DNA of 64,000 nucleotides from CAZPKH01 sp964407165 (GTDB taxonomy: Bacteria; Bacteroidota; Bacteroidia; Bacteroidales; Muribaculaceae), in NCBI GenBank assembly GCA_964407165.1, contig CAYOUJ010000001.1, forward strand, positions 85,604 to 149,603, given 5' to 3'. Under the pieces are notes generated by a model, which ran no database searches, was not told the DNA's origin, and saw only the letters and a program-made list of their open reading frames with translations. Position numbers and translations under genes: made by a program. Shown piece after piece: positions 18,867 through 27,376 of the stretch; within the stretch, counting starts at the first letter, position 1; every line of letters begins with the position of its first letter.

Positions 18867-20177
18867 CTATCCGATGCGGTAGTAGGTGAAGCCTTCGTCG
18901 GAGAGGACCGCAGGGTCGTAGATGTTGCGGCCGTCGAGGATGAGGGGGGAGCGCATCTCGCGGGCGAGACGGGGCCACGCGGGCATGCGGAACTCCTTCC
19001 ACTCGGTGAGCATCATGACGGCGTCGGCATCCTTGGCGGCGTCGTAGATGTCTGCGCAGTAGGTGACGGCGTCGCCGAGGCGGCGTCGGCACTCGTCCAT
19101 TGCGACGGGGTCGTAGACGCGTACGGTGGCACCGGCCTCGCGGAGGAGGTCGATGATGACGAGTGAGGGTGCGCAGCGCATGTCGTCGGTGTCGGGCTTG
19201 AAAGCGAGGCCCCAGAGGGCGACGGTACGGCCCTTAAGGTCGCCGCCGAAGTGGCTGGAGAGCTTGTCGAAGAGGAGGCGCTTCTGGCGGTCGTTGACGG
19301 ACTCGACGGCCTGGAGAACCTGCATAGAGTAGTCGTTCTCCTGGGCGGTCTTGATCAGGGCCTTGACATCCTTGGGGAAGCAGGAGCCTCCGTAGCCGCA
19401 GCCGGGGTATAGGAATTTCTTGCCGATGCGGGTGTCGGAGCCGATGCCGCGGCGCACCATCGAGACGTCGGCGCCGACCAGCTCGCAGAGGTTGGCGATG
19501 TCGTTCATGAACGAAATGCGGGTGGCGAGCATGGCGTTGGCGGCGTATTTGATCATCTCGGCCGAGGGTATGTCGGTGAATATCATGCGCTCGGCGCGGA
19601 GCATGAAGGGGCGGTAGAGGCGCGACATGAGGCGGCGAGCCTTCTCGGAGTCGACGCCGACGACAACGCGGTCGGGGTGCATGAAGTCGTCGACGGCGCA
19701 TCCCTCCTTGAGGAACTCGGGATTGGAGGCGACGTCGAACTCTACGTTGACGCCACGCTTGTCCAGTTCCTCACGGATGGCCTTACGGACTTTGCCGGCG
19801 GTGCCGACGGGGACGGTAGACTTGGTGACGACGAGCTTGTAGGAGGTCATGTTGCGACCAATCTCTCGGGCGACGCTGAGCACATAGCTAAGGTCGGCGG
19901 AGCCGTCTTCATCGGGGGGGGTGCCGACAGCGGAGAAGACAATGTCGACGGAGGGGAGCACCTCGGCCAAGGAGGTGGAGAAGTGAAGGCGCCCGGCGCG
20001 CACATTGCGGGTGACCATGCCGTCGAGGCCCGGCTCATAGATGGGCACACGGCCGGCGCGGAGGGCGTCGACTTTCTTTTGGTCGATGTCGATGCAGGTG
20101 ACGTTGATGCCCATTTCGGAGAAACAGGTGCCGGTGACAAGGCCGACGTATCCGGTGCCGACGATAGCTATATTCAT
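18867..20177 (-). CDS. ugd: UDP-glucose 6-dehydrogenase
   Basis: This 436-residue enzyme oxidises UDP-glucose to UDP-glucuronate with NAD for envelope polysaccharide. Evidence: N-terminal Rossmann motif IVGTGYVGLVTGTCFSEMG, substrate-loop FLKEGCAVDDFMHPDR, and catalytic cysteine C266 in PGCGYGGSCFPKD. The C-terminal UDP-binding domain includes VALWGLAFKPDTDDMR. Upstream, between it and the TonB receptor gene, are three GAGTTTAG words. No other capsule genes are nearby. It could in principle act on a related sugar nucleotide, but all motifs fit Ugd. Confidence 0.95.
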   Translation of the reverse strand: MNIAIVGTGYVGLVTGTCFSEMGINVTCIDIDQKKVDALRAGRVPIYEPGLDGMVTRNVRAGRLHFSTSLAEVLPSVDIVFSAVGTPPDEDGSADLSYVLSVAREIGRNMTSYKLVVTKSTVPVGTAGKVRKAIREELDKRGVNVEFDVASNPEFLKEGCAVDDFMHPDRVVVGVDSEKARRLMSRLYRPFMLRAERMIFTDIPSAEMIKYAANAMLATRISFMNDIANLCELVGADVSMVRRGIGSDTRIGKKFLYPGCGYGGSCFPKDVKALIKTAQENDYSMQVLQAVESVNDRQKRLLFDKLSSHFGGDLKGRTVALWGLAFKPDTDDMRCAPSLVIIDLLREAGATVRVYDPVAMDECRRRLGDAVTYCADIYDAAKDADAVMMLTEWKEFRMPAWPRLAREMRSPLILDGRNIYDPAVLSDEGFTYYRIG

Positions 20178-20180
20178 GTT

Positions 20181-20209
20181 GAGTTTAGGAGTTTAGGAGT
20201 TTAGGAGTT
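20181..20209. repeat. GAGTTTAG direct repeat, three copies
   Basis: The 8-bp word GAGTTTAG occurs three times in tandem (20181-20204) followed by a partial copy, in the 39-bp gap between ugd and the TonB-dependent receptor gene. No inverted arm is present here. Confidence 0.8.
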
Positions 20210-20216
20210 GATTTGT

Positions 20217-22637
20217 TTATCGGAGGTCGATGGTGAGGCGGACGTTGAGCTGGCGGCGGGTGAGGTAGTTGGGGACGGCATACTGAATGTCGTTGACGTC
20301 GGTCACCCAGTAGTAAGAGCTGACGTTTGAGATGTCGAGGAGATTGAAGACGTCGAGGCCGAGGCGTATGGCGCGGACATGCTTGCGCCATCCGTCGCGG
20401 CGGTCGCCTTCGCCGGGAGGTGAAATGAGGTCGTAGCTGAGTCCGACGTCTACGCGCTTGTAGGCGGGGGTGCGAAAATAGCCTTTGTCGCGCGAGGAGT
20501 GGGGAGCCGTGGTGGGGAGGCCGTCGGAGAAGACGCCCTTGAGCGAGAACTTCAGCTTGGGTATCTTGGGGAAGTAGTCGTTGAAGTAGAGCGACACGCT
20601 GTAGCGCTGGTCGGTGGGTCGGGGGACGCTGACGCCGTTAAGGTTTTCGCGCGTGCGCATGAGCGAGAAGCTTAGCCAGGAGTCAGAGCCTGGTACAAAC
20701 TGGCCGAAGAGGCGCATGTCGAGGCCTAAGGCGGAGCCTTTTGACGAGTTGACACCGGAGTAGACAATCTTCAGGTTGTCAACCTCGTATGGGATGAGGT
20801 TTGAGAGATTTTTGTAATAGGCCTCGGCGGAGATCTTGAAGGGGCGGTTGAAGGCGCGGAAGGTGTAGTCAGAGCCGAGGATTAACTGGAATGAGCGCTG
20901 CGACTTGATGTCGGAGTTGAGCTGAATGGACGCGTTGCCGTCGGCGTCGGCCACCTCCATGCGGTATTCCTTGTAGAAGGGCGCCTGGTAGTAAAGGCCT
21001 GTGGCAAAGCGGAATGTCCAGTTGGGGTTGCGGTCGGGCACGAGGCCGACGTTTACGCGAGGGCTGACAAGAAACTCGCTGTTGAAGTCCCAATAGCTCA
21101 TGCGCAGGCCGCCGTTGAGAGAGAGGTAGCCCAAGGAGTTGGGTATGCGCACATCGTCCATAAGGAAGAACGACACGCGGTTGCTGCTCAGGTCGTTGCG
21201 GGAGCTGAGAGAGTAAATGACGCGGAGTGCGTCGGGGTCGAAGGGGAGGGAGTAGCCTGCCGAGTCTCGGCGCTCCCATTCGCGCGAGCGGTCGAGGATG
21301 GTCTCGTGGTTGTAACCGATGCCGTAGCTGACGTTGTTGCGGCCGAAGGTGGTAGTACCTTTCAGCGACACGTTGAACACGCTGGTGCGCAGGCGTGTAC
21401 GGGCGTGCTCCTGGTAGCGGCCGACGCCCAACTCGCCTCCGACGGCCTCGCCGCTGCTGCCACCGGTGCCGGCCTGGTCGAGCCAGTACTCGCCCTGGAT
21501 GTCGTAGCTGACGTATTCGTTGCTGAGAAATCCGGAGGCCATTAGCGACAGGCGCGTTGACTTGGAGGGCATATATGTGATGGTGCCGGCGCCGAACCAA
21601 GTCTCAAACTTGTCGCGCTCGTGGCCGTCGAAGTAGACGGTAAACTGCTTGGCGTCGGTGGAGGTGCCAAAGTTGGTGGAGCGGGTGGCGGGGGTGAAGC
21701 GATAGTCGTTGATGGCGATGTTGCCAAGAAGTGAGATGGTCCACTTTTCGGTGGGCTTGAAGATGAGGTTTGCCTGCACGTCGAAGAATCGAGGGTCATA
21801 CTCGCCCTTCTCGTCCATTGAGCTTAGCAGGCTGGAGTTTTGCTTGTAGCGTATGCCGTAAAGTTGTGAGAACTTGGATGATGACTGCCCAACAGCGAGA
21901 GAACCGCCCATGAGGCTTGCCGATGCAGTGGCCTCGAATGCCTCGGGCTGCCGGTAAGTGATGTCGAGCACCGACGACATCTTGTCGCCGTACTCTGCCG
22001 AGAAGCCGCCGGTGGAGAATCCGATGGCGCCGACCATGTCAGGGTTTATGATGGAGAGGCCCTCCTGTTGTCCGGATGAAATGAGCTGCGGGCGATAGAC
22101 TTCTATGCCGTTGATATACACGGAGTTTTCGTCGTACGTGCCGCCGCGGACAGAGTATTGCGAAGACATCTCGTTGTTGGAGTTGACGCCGGCGAGGGTG
22201 CTTATGAGGTTCTCCACGCCGTTGCCGCTGACATCTGGAGCGGAGCGTATGGCATCGACGCCGACTACCTGCACGGAGCCTGTCTGGTTTTTGATGGCCG
22301 TGACCTCAACCTCATCGAGCACTTTCGAGTTCTCGACCATGCGCATGTTCACCGTAATGTCGCCCTTGGGCTGGTATAGCGTGCGCGTCTCCTCGCGGTA
22401 GCCTATGCAGGTGAAAATCACATGGATAGTGTCGGCCTGCGGGCAGCTAAGCGAATAGTCGCCGTCGAGGTTGGTAGTGGCTCCGATGGCTGTGCCGGCA
22501 ATGCGCACGGTGACAAACTCCACGGGCTTGGCGGCGTCGTCGGTCACCTTGCCGTGAATCTTCACCTGCGCCGCCGTGGCCGCAGTCACAGCGGCCATCA
22601 GGCACACAATAATAAATAAGAAACGACGTGTCATCAC
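20217..22637 (-). CDS. TonB-dependent receptor with N-terminal CarboxypepD_reg-like domain
   Basis: This 806-residue outer-membrane transporter has a signal peptide (residues 1-23), a carboxypeptidase-regulatory-like beta domain (about 24-105: KIHGKVTDDAAKPVEFVTVRI, then GATTNLDGDYSLSC), a plug domain (about 130-230: YSVRGGTYDENSVYINGIEVYRP) and a beta-barrel ending in an aromatic/polar strand (LNVRLTIDLR). No SusD partner gene is adjacent, so it is not a classical SusCD pair; the substrate cannot be told. A second ATG at 22634 is equally possible. It is divergent from the SpoU-type methyltransferase gene, with only 68 bp between the starts. Confidence 0.92.
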   Translation of the reverse strand: MMTRRFLFIIVCLMAAVTAATAAQVKIHGKVTDDAAKPVEFVTVRIAGTAIGATTNLDGDYSLSCPQADTIHVIFTCIGYREETRTLYQPKGDITVNMRMVENSKVLDEVEVTAIKNQTGSVQVVGVDAIRSAPDVSGNGVENLISTLAGVNSNNEMSSQYSVRGGTYDENSVYINGIEVYRPQLISSGQQEGLSIINPDMVGAIGFSTGGFSAEYGDKMSSVLDITYRQPEAFEATASASLMGGSLAVGQSSSKFSQLYGIRYKQNSSLLSSMDEKGEYDPRFFDVQANLIFKPTEKWTISLLGNIAINDYRFTPATRSTNFGTSTDAKQFTVYFDGHERDKFETWFGAGTITYMPSKSTRLSLMASGFLSNEYVSYDIQGEYWLDQAGTGGSSGEAVGGELGVGRYQEHARTRLRTSVFNVSLKGTTTFGRNNVSYGIGYNHETILDRSREWERRDSAGYSLPFDPDALRVIYSLSSRNDLSSNRVSFFLMDDVRIPNSLGYLSLNGGLRMSYWDFNSEFLVSPRVNVGLVPDRNPNWTFRFATGLYYQAPFYKEYRMEVADADGNASIQLNSDIKSQRSFQLILGSDYTFRAFNRPFKISAEAYYKNLSNLIPYEVDNLKIVYSGVNSSKGSALGLDMRLFGQFVPGSDSWLSFSLMRTRENLNGVSVPRPTDQRYSVSLYFNDYFPKIPKLKFSLKGVFSDGLPTTAPHSSRDKGYFRTPAYKRVDVGLSYDLISPPGEGDRRDGWRKHVRAIRLGLDVFNLLDISNVSSYYWVTDVNDIQYAVPNYLTRRQLNVRLTIDLR

Positions 22638-22691
22638 TTATTAATAACGGATTTTTGGGCGGTTCATTATATTATATCCAAAACTTATTGC

Positions 22692-22699
22692 TAAATTTG
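22692..22699 (+). promoter_or_regulatory. -7 element directly before the RNA methyltransferase start
   Basis: TAAATTTG ends 6 bp before the ATG at 22706. With the usual distance from the -7 element, transcription would begin at or next to the start codon, suggesting a leaderless mRNA. No clear TTTG is seen 19 bp upstream. Confidence 0.4.
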
Positions 22700-22705
22700 C
22701 GGTCA

Positions 22706-23548
22706 ATGAATGCCCCTATCGTAATAACGGACCTTGCCGATGAGCGCGTGGCGCCATACGTCAGGCTGACAGAGGCGCAGTTGCGCAGTGGCTTGCGCAC
22801 GCACGAAAGCGGGGCGCGAGGGCGCTGCCCCGCTCCGGCGCTATTTATTGCCGAGAGCCCCAAGGTGATACATGTGGCGCTCAATGCCGGTTATCAGCCC
22901 GTTTCGATGCTGTGCGAGGAGCGGCACATAACAGGCGACGCTGCAGGAATAATCGCGCGGTGTCCGGAGATGCCGGTGTATACCGGCTCGCGGGAACTGT
23001 TGCAGCGGCTGACGGGCTACACGCTCACGCGCGGCGTGCTGTGCGCGATGCGACGCCCGGCGGAACGGCCGCTTGCCGAGGTCGTGCAGGGGGCGAGTAG
23101 GGCAGTGGTGATCGACGGCGTGACCGACACCACCAACATAGGCGCCATCTTCCGCAGCGCTGCGGCCCTCGGCATAGACGCGGTGCTTATGACGCCTACG
23201 TCGTGCGACCCGCTGAACCGCCGCAGCGTGCGCGTGTCGATGGGTAGCGTGTTCCTCGTTCCGTGGACGTACTTGCCTGCCGAGGGGTGGCAGGAGGAGC
23301 TGCGGAGCCTCGGTTTCAAGACCGTGGCGATGGCGCTGACCGACCGGTCGGTGAGCATCGACGACGCTGCGCTGTGCGCCGAGCCTCGGCTGGCGATTAT
23401 CATGGGCACGGAGGGTGAAGGATTGGATGCCAAGGTGATAGCCGAAGCCGACTACACGGCGCGTATACCGATGGCGCATGGGGTCGACTCGCTCAACGTC
23501 GCCGCCGCGGCCGCCGTGGCCTTCTGGCAGCTCAGAAACCGCATGTGA
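22706..23548 (+). CDS. SpoU/TrmH family RNA methyltransferase
   Basis: This 280-residue SPOUT enzyme transfers a methyl group from SAM to a ribose 2'-OH in rRNA or tRNA. The N-terminal substrate-binding part is about residues 1-110. The knotted catalytic domain carries the three family motifs: TDTTNIGAIFRSAAALG, LAIIMGTEGEGLD and IPMAHGVDSLNVAAAAAVAFW. The start at 22706 (MNAPIVITDL) fits the family, in which an ITDL-like segment is near the N-terminus; the longer open frame to 22628 runs into the divergent receptor gene. The target nucleotide is unknown. Confidence 0.92.
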   Translation: MNAPIVITDLADERVAPYVRLTEAQLRSGLRTHESGARGRCPAPALFIAESPKVIHVALNAGYQPVSMLCEERHITGDAAGIIARCPEMPVYTGSRELLQRLTGYTLTRGVLCAMRRPAERPLAEVVQGASRAVVIDGVTDTTNIGAIFRSAAALGIDAVLMTPTSCDPLNRRSVRVSMGSVFLVPWTYLPAEGWQEELRSLGFKTVAMALTDRSVSIDDAALCAEPRLAIIMGTEGEGLDAKVIAEADYTARIPMAHGVDSLNVAAAAAVAFWQLRNRM

Positions 23549-23561
23549 GAGGTCTCATACA

Positions 23562-23592
23562 GAAACAATAGAAACAATAGAAACCAAGAAAC
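23562..23592. repeat. GAAACAATA direct repeat
   Basis: A short stretch of GAAACAATA words (period 9) followed by GAAACCAAGAAAC, in the 71-bp gap between the methyltransferase and the lipoprotein gene. The word resembles the arms of the CACGAAG-type hairpins. No inverted arm follows. Confidence 0.65.
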
Positions 23593-23619
23593 TATAAGCC
23601 AATCAAAAACCAATTACGC

Positions 23620-24027
23620 ATGAAGAGAATTTTTTCGATGATGGCACTGATGGCACTGCTGTGCCTGATGGCAGTGTCGTGCTCCAACCGAGACCGCATC
23701 CAGCGCGAGGTTGACGCCGCCAACAAAGACCTTCCCGAGACCATAGGGATAGGCGCGACTATCGACAACTTCGATCTCACCAACGACGCCGTCACGCTCA
23801 ACATGACCTTTGGAAGCGTCACCGGCGCTACCGCCGAGATATTCGAGGAGAAGCGCGAGACGCTGGAGACGGAGGTGCTCCACGAGGTGATCAACGACGA
23901 GACGCGCGAGCTCTTCAAGGCTATTGCCGAGGAGGGGATGTCGTTCAAGATTGCCATCCACACCGGCGCCGACAGCAAGACCACGGAGATCACCATCACC
24001 CCCGCGATGATCAAGAAAGCCCTGTAA
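23620..24027 (+). CDS. Small lipoprotein of unknown function
   Basis: This 135-residue protein has a lipoprotein signal (hydrophobic run then LMAVSC, lipid-attachment C21). The mature part is acidic with alternating strand and helix (TIDNFDLTNDAVTLNMTFG; EIFEEKRETLETEVLHEVIND). I do not recognise a named domain. It should be anchored in the inner or outer membrane facing the periplasm. It is tandem with the RNA methyltransferase gene and convergent with the TPR gene, across a 19-bp-stem hairpin. Confidence 0.75.
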   Translation: MKRIFSMMALMALLCLMAVSCSNRDRIQREVDAANKDLPETIGIGATIDNFDLTNDAVTLNMTFGSVTGATAEIFEEKRETLETEVLHEVINDETRELFKAIAEEGMSFKIAIHTGADSKTTEITITPAMIKKAL

Positions 24028-24028
24028 A

Positions 24029-24105
24029 CTACCAACTACGAGCTACGAGCTACGAACTTGCCCCGAGGGGGTAGTCCGTAGCTCGTAGTTGGTAGTTCGT
24101 AGTTG
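24029..24105. repeat. CTACGAG word repeat with 19-bp stem (copy G)
   Basis: The 7-bp word CTACGAG is repeated at 24036-24055. The arm 24029-24047 is the exact reverse complement of 24077-24095; a small CCCC/GGGG hairpin (24061-24070) sits in the loop. It lies between convergent genes and could end transcription from both sides. Confidence 0.8.
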
Positions 24106-24108
24106 TGA

Positions 24109-25728
24109 TTACTTCTGGGCGAAGATGGAGGCGTACCGGGTGAGGAGCTCGGTGAAGCGGGCGTCGGAGCGGATGGGCTCTACGTTGATGCGTGCGTCGG
24201 TGTCGGCGGTCCAGCGGTAGTAGTCGCCGTAGCCCTGCTGAAGGGCTTTCTCCATCATCTCGAATGCGCGGTCGGCGTTGCCGGCATGGGCATAATAGCA
24301 GGCTGCGTAGTAGTATGTCTCTGGAGCGGGCTTGTCGCCTACGGCGGCGAGGACGCTGTCCATCCATGCGTTTGCCTCGTCAGCACGTGATGTGTAGAGG
24401 TAGGCAAAGCCCTTGAAGGAGCGGACGTCGGTGTCGGGGAACGTGGTGAAGCCGATGACTTTGTTGTAATAGTCCTGTGCGGCGTCGGCATTGTTCTGGA
24501 AATCAGCGAGTGCCCACGCCCGGACCATAGTATAATATGGATTTCGGGGTGCGTTGAGACATGCGTTGCCGAGGGAGGTTGAAGCCTCGGGTATGGTGCC
24601 CTGACGCAGCTGGGCAATACCCTTGGCAAGAAGGGCCGGGGCATAGTTGGCATCCTTGGCAAGGGCGCGGTCAGCGGCAGTGACGGCCTGCGAGTAGGCG
24701 CCCATGGCACGCTTGATGTCACTCTTGACTACGTAAGCCTCGATGTTGTCGGCGGATGAGCCTATAGCATCGTCAGCATCCTCAAGGCCCTTGGTATAGT
24801 TGGTCAGAGCGTACTGGCACTCAGCGAGGTTGCGGTAAATGCCGGCGTAGGTGAGGAGGCCTGACTGTATGAGGTAATCATAGTCGGCGATGGCTGCGGG
24901 GTATTTGAAGTTGGCCTGGGCAACGGCTGCGCGGATGTAGTAATAGGCACCCTGGCGGGGCGAGCGGGCTATCGCGGAGGTAAGGCCGGAGTTTACGGCG
25001 TCATAGTCGGTATAGCTCATCTCCAGCAAGGCGTGCAGCGGTTTTGCAAGCTCGCGGCCGTTGGAAAAGTTGATAGCGGTGAGATAGTCGTCCACAGCGC
25101 CCTGGTCATTGCCCAGCTGTGTGCGGATGCTTGCACGGTGCAGGTAGACGTCGGCCTGAGCGGGTGTGAGGTCTACGGCGTCGTCGGCGTACTTGTTGGC
25201 TGCGTTGGTATTACCCTCGGCAGCGCTCACGCGTGCGAGACCGAAGAGAGCCTCCTGCGAACGGCTGTTAAGGCGCTGCAGTTTCTCATAGTCAGCGCGC
25301 GCAGCCTTGTAATCACCCTTTGCGTACTCGATGTTGGCGCGCTGGTAGATGGTGGTGTAGTTGTTGGGGTCGATGGCCAGGGCCTGGTTGAGGTCGTTGA
25401 TGGCCATGTCGTACTTGCCCATGCGCTCGCAGATAGAGGCACGCAGTGAGTAGCACTGGAAGCGTATGTCCTTCTCCTTCTGGGGGGCATACTCGAGAGC
25501 CTTGTTGATGTCTTCAAAGGCCTCGCTGAACTGGTTATGGTTGTAATATTCGTTGGCGCGACGGAAGTAGACCTGATAGTTGGTCGGATCCTCCTGCAGC
25601 TGGCGCTCGTAAGTAGCCATTACGGCGCGGTGCATTTCGTCGGCGTCTGACTTTGACTGAGCGGCTGCGCTGAATGTGCAGGCAGCCAGGGCCAGGGTGG
25701 CCGCAGCAAAGATGGTTTTGAGTTGCAT
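24109..25728 (-). CDS. Exported TPR protein
   Basis: This 539-residue protein has a signal peptide (MQLKTIFAAATLALAACTFSAAA; an AAC also allows a lipoprotein reading) and about ten TPR units through most of its length, for example NYQVYFRRANEYYNHNQFSE, MAINDLNQALAIDPNNY and AAVAQANFKYPAAIADYDYL. It is probably periplasmic or outer-membrane attached. The C-terminal SDARFTELLTRYASIF resembles the end of other Bacteroidota TPR envelope proteins. No partner is identifiable. It lies downstream of kdsA in the same direction with a 111-bp gap that holds ATCGAT words. Confidence 0.85.
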   Translation of the reverse strand: MQLKTIFAAATLALAACTFSAAAQSKSDADEMHRAVMATYERQLQEDPTNYQVYFRRANEYYNHNQFSEAFEDINKALEYAPQKEKDIRFQCYSLRASICERMGKYDMAINDLNQALAIDPNNYTTIYQRANIEYAKGDYKAARADYEKLQRLNSRSQEALFGLARVSAAEGNTNAANKYADDAVDLTPAQADVYLHRASIRTQLGNDQGAVDDYLTAINFSNGRELAKPLHALLEMSYTDYDAVNSGLTSAIARSPRQGAYYYIRAAVAQANFKYPAAIADYDYLIQSGLLTYAGIYRNLAECQYALTNYTKGLEDADDAIGSSADNIEAYVVKSDIKRAMGAYSQAVTAADRALAKDANYAPALLAKGIAQLRQGTIPEASTSLGNACLNAPRNPYYTMVRAWALADFQNNADAAQDYYNKVIGFTTFPDTDVRSFKGFAYLYTSRADEANAWMDSVLAAVGDKPAPETYYYAACYYAHAGNADRAFEMMEKALQQGYGDYYRWTADTDARINVEPIRSDARFTELLTRYASIFAQK

Positions 25729-25778
25729 GGTAAGAATATATGTTAAAGTTATTAATGTCCGGCTTTTATTTTTGACTT

Positions 25779-25832
25779 TCGATAAAATCGACAGTCTCGA
25801 TTAAAAATCGATAAAAATCGATATACTCGATT
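25779..25832. repeat. ATCGAT word cluster
   Basis: TCGATAAAATCGA, TCGATTAAAAATCGATAAAAATCGATATACTCGATTT: ATCGAT-like words recur about every 10-11 bp in the gap between kdsA and the TPR gene. Because ATCGAT is self-complementary, several small hairpins are possible. The same word is used in the hairpins after tpiA and after the C10 protease gene. Confidence 0.7.
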
Positions 25833-25839
25833 TCGTTGT

Positions 25840-26658
25840 CTAAAAGGTGTTGACGGTTGCGCGAATGGCGCAGAGACGCTCGAGCATGGGGCCAAGCAGG
25901 TCAAGGCGCAGCATGTTTGCGCCGTCGCTCTTGGCGCGGGCAGGCTCGGGGTGCGTCTCGATGAAGAGACCGTCGGCGCCGACGGCGATGCCGGCACGGG
26001 CTATGGTCTCAATCATGTCGGGGCGACCGCCGGTGACGCCGGCGCTCTGGTTGGGCTGCTGCAGCGAGTGTGTGCAGTCAAGGAACACGGGGGTCCCGAA
26101 TGACTGCATCTCGGGGATGCCGCGATAGTCTACTATGAGGTCGTGGTAGCCGAACATGGTGCCACGGTCGGTGATGGCTACGTCTATGTCGCCGCCCTCG
26201 CGGACTTTCTGGACTGCGAAATGCATGGCCTCGGGTGAGAGGAACTGTCCTTTTTTGATGTTGACGGTCTTGCCGGTCTTTGCGGCGGCGAGGAGTATGT
26301 CGGTCTGGCGGCAGAGAAAGGCGGGCACTTGAAGGATGTCGACGAAGTCGGCGGCCATTTGGGCCTCGGCTGCGCTGTGGAAGTCGGTGACCACGGGCAT
26401 GCCGTATGTGCGCCCGACCTTGGCCAATATCTCCAGGGCCTTCAGGTCGCCGATGCCGGTGAATGAGTCGAGGCGCGAGCGATTGGCCTTGCGGTATGAG
26501 CCTTTGAATATGTAAGGTATATTGAGGCGACGGGCAGTTTCGACTATCTGTCCGGCGATGTCCATGGCCATCTGCTCCCCCTCAATGACACAGGGACCGG
26601 CCATGAGCATGAACATCGGCGATGAGGCTTGGAACTGTTTTAGAGTGGTATAAGACAT
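25840..26658 (-). CDS. kdsA: 3-deoxy-8-phosphooctulonate synthase
   Basis: This 272-residue enzyme condenses phosphoenolpyruvate with arabinose 5-phosphate to give KDO 8-phosphate for lipid A. The family motifs FKGSYRKANRSRLDSF, VPAFLCRQTDI and FIETHPEPARAKSDG are intact. Cys23 in LMAGPCVIEGEQ is the residue that marks the metal-dependent class (as in Aquifex), whereas the E. coli enzyme has Asn here. It is the last gene of an operon with rsmE (1 bp between stop and start) and a nucleoside transporter. Confidence 0.97.
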   Translation of the reverse strand: MSYTTLKQFQASSPMFMLMAGPCVIEGEQMAMDIAGQIVETARRLNIPYIFKGSYRKANRSRLDSFTGIGDLKALEILAKVGRTYGMPVVTDFHSAAEAQMAADFVDILQVPAFLCRQTDILLAAAKTGKTVNIKKGQFLSPEAMHFAVQKVREGGDIDVAITDRGTMFGYHDLIVDYRGIPEMQSFGTPVFLDCTHSLQQPNQSAGVTGGRPDMIETIARAGIAVGADGLFIETHPEPARAKSDGANMLRLDLLGPMLERLCAIRATVNTF

Positions 26659-26659
26659 A

Positions 26660-27376
26660 TTATAAGGCTGGAGAGAGTTGGTTGACTATGTGTAAGGTGT
26701 CACAAGCGACGAGTGCGGCAGTCTCGGTGCGCAGACGATTGTCGCCCATGGTCACGGGTGTGAAACCGGCGGCAATGGCCTGTTCCACTTCGGCAGGGGA
26801 GAAGTCCCCCTCCGGACCGATGAGCACGGCTGCAGAGCGATGTAGCTGCACTGCAGCTGCGAGCAGGCGGCGCGGGACACTGTCGTCGCAGTAGCCCATG
26901 AAGCGCTGGTCGGCGGTACATGAGGCAAGAAAGTCGGCAATGGGCGTCATCTCTGCGATTTCGGGAAGCGTGGCTTTAAGCGACTGCTTCATGGCAGCGA
27001 CGGCAACGCGCCGGAGGCGATCTGTCTTGATCTCCTTGCGCTCGGAGTAGCGACAGAAGACGGGGACGATGCGGTCGACGCCTGTCTCTGTCAGTTTCTC
27101 GACAAGCCACTCCATGCGGTCGATGCTCTTGGTGGGAGCGACCGCAATGGTGATATGGAAGTCCCAGCATGGCTTGACTTCGGCTCGTTCGACTATCTCG
27201 ACACCTGTCCGGCGGGGATGGGGATCGACGATGCGGCAGGTGTAAACCGTGCCACGGCCGTCGGTCACCTCCACCATGTCGCCGACAGTGTGGCGCAGCA
27301 CTTTTATAGCGTGCTGTGAGTCGCTCTCGGGCAACGTTAAGGTGGCGGCTATGTCGGGCGCGTAGAAGCGTATCAT
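26660..27376 (-). CDS. rsmE: 16S rRNA m3U1498 methyltransferase
   Basis: This 238-residue SPOUT-type enzyme methylates U1498 of 16S rRNA. It has an N-terminal PUA-like part (SDSQHAIKVLRHTVGDMVEVTDG) and the SAM-binding knot with LIGPEGDFSPAEVEQA and MGDNRLRTETAAL. The start ATG overlaps the stop of the upstream transporter gene by 4 bp, and kdsA starts immediately downstream, so all three are probably translated from one transcript. Confidence 0.95.
   Translation of the reverse strand: MIRFYAPDIAATLTLPESDSQHAIKVLRHTVGDMVEVTDGRGTVYTCRIVDPHPRRTGVEIVERAEVKPCWDFHITIAVAPTKSIDRMEWLVEKLTETGVDRIVPVFCRYSERKEIKTDRLRRVAVAAMKQSLKATLPEIAEMTPIADFLASCTADQRFMGYCDDSVPRRLLAAAVQLHRSAAVLIGPEGDFSPAEVEQAIAAGFTPVTMGDNRLRTETAALVACDTLHIVNQLSPAL

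Noticed and set aside
20217..22637. SusC/RagA-type receptor of a polysaccharide utilisation locus
   Set aside because: No SusD-like gene is adjacent and the protein is only 806 residues; it fits the general TonB-dependent receptor class.
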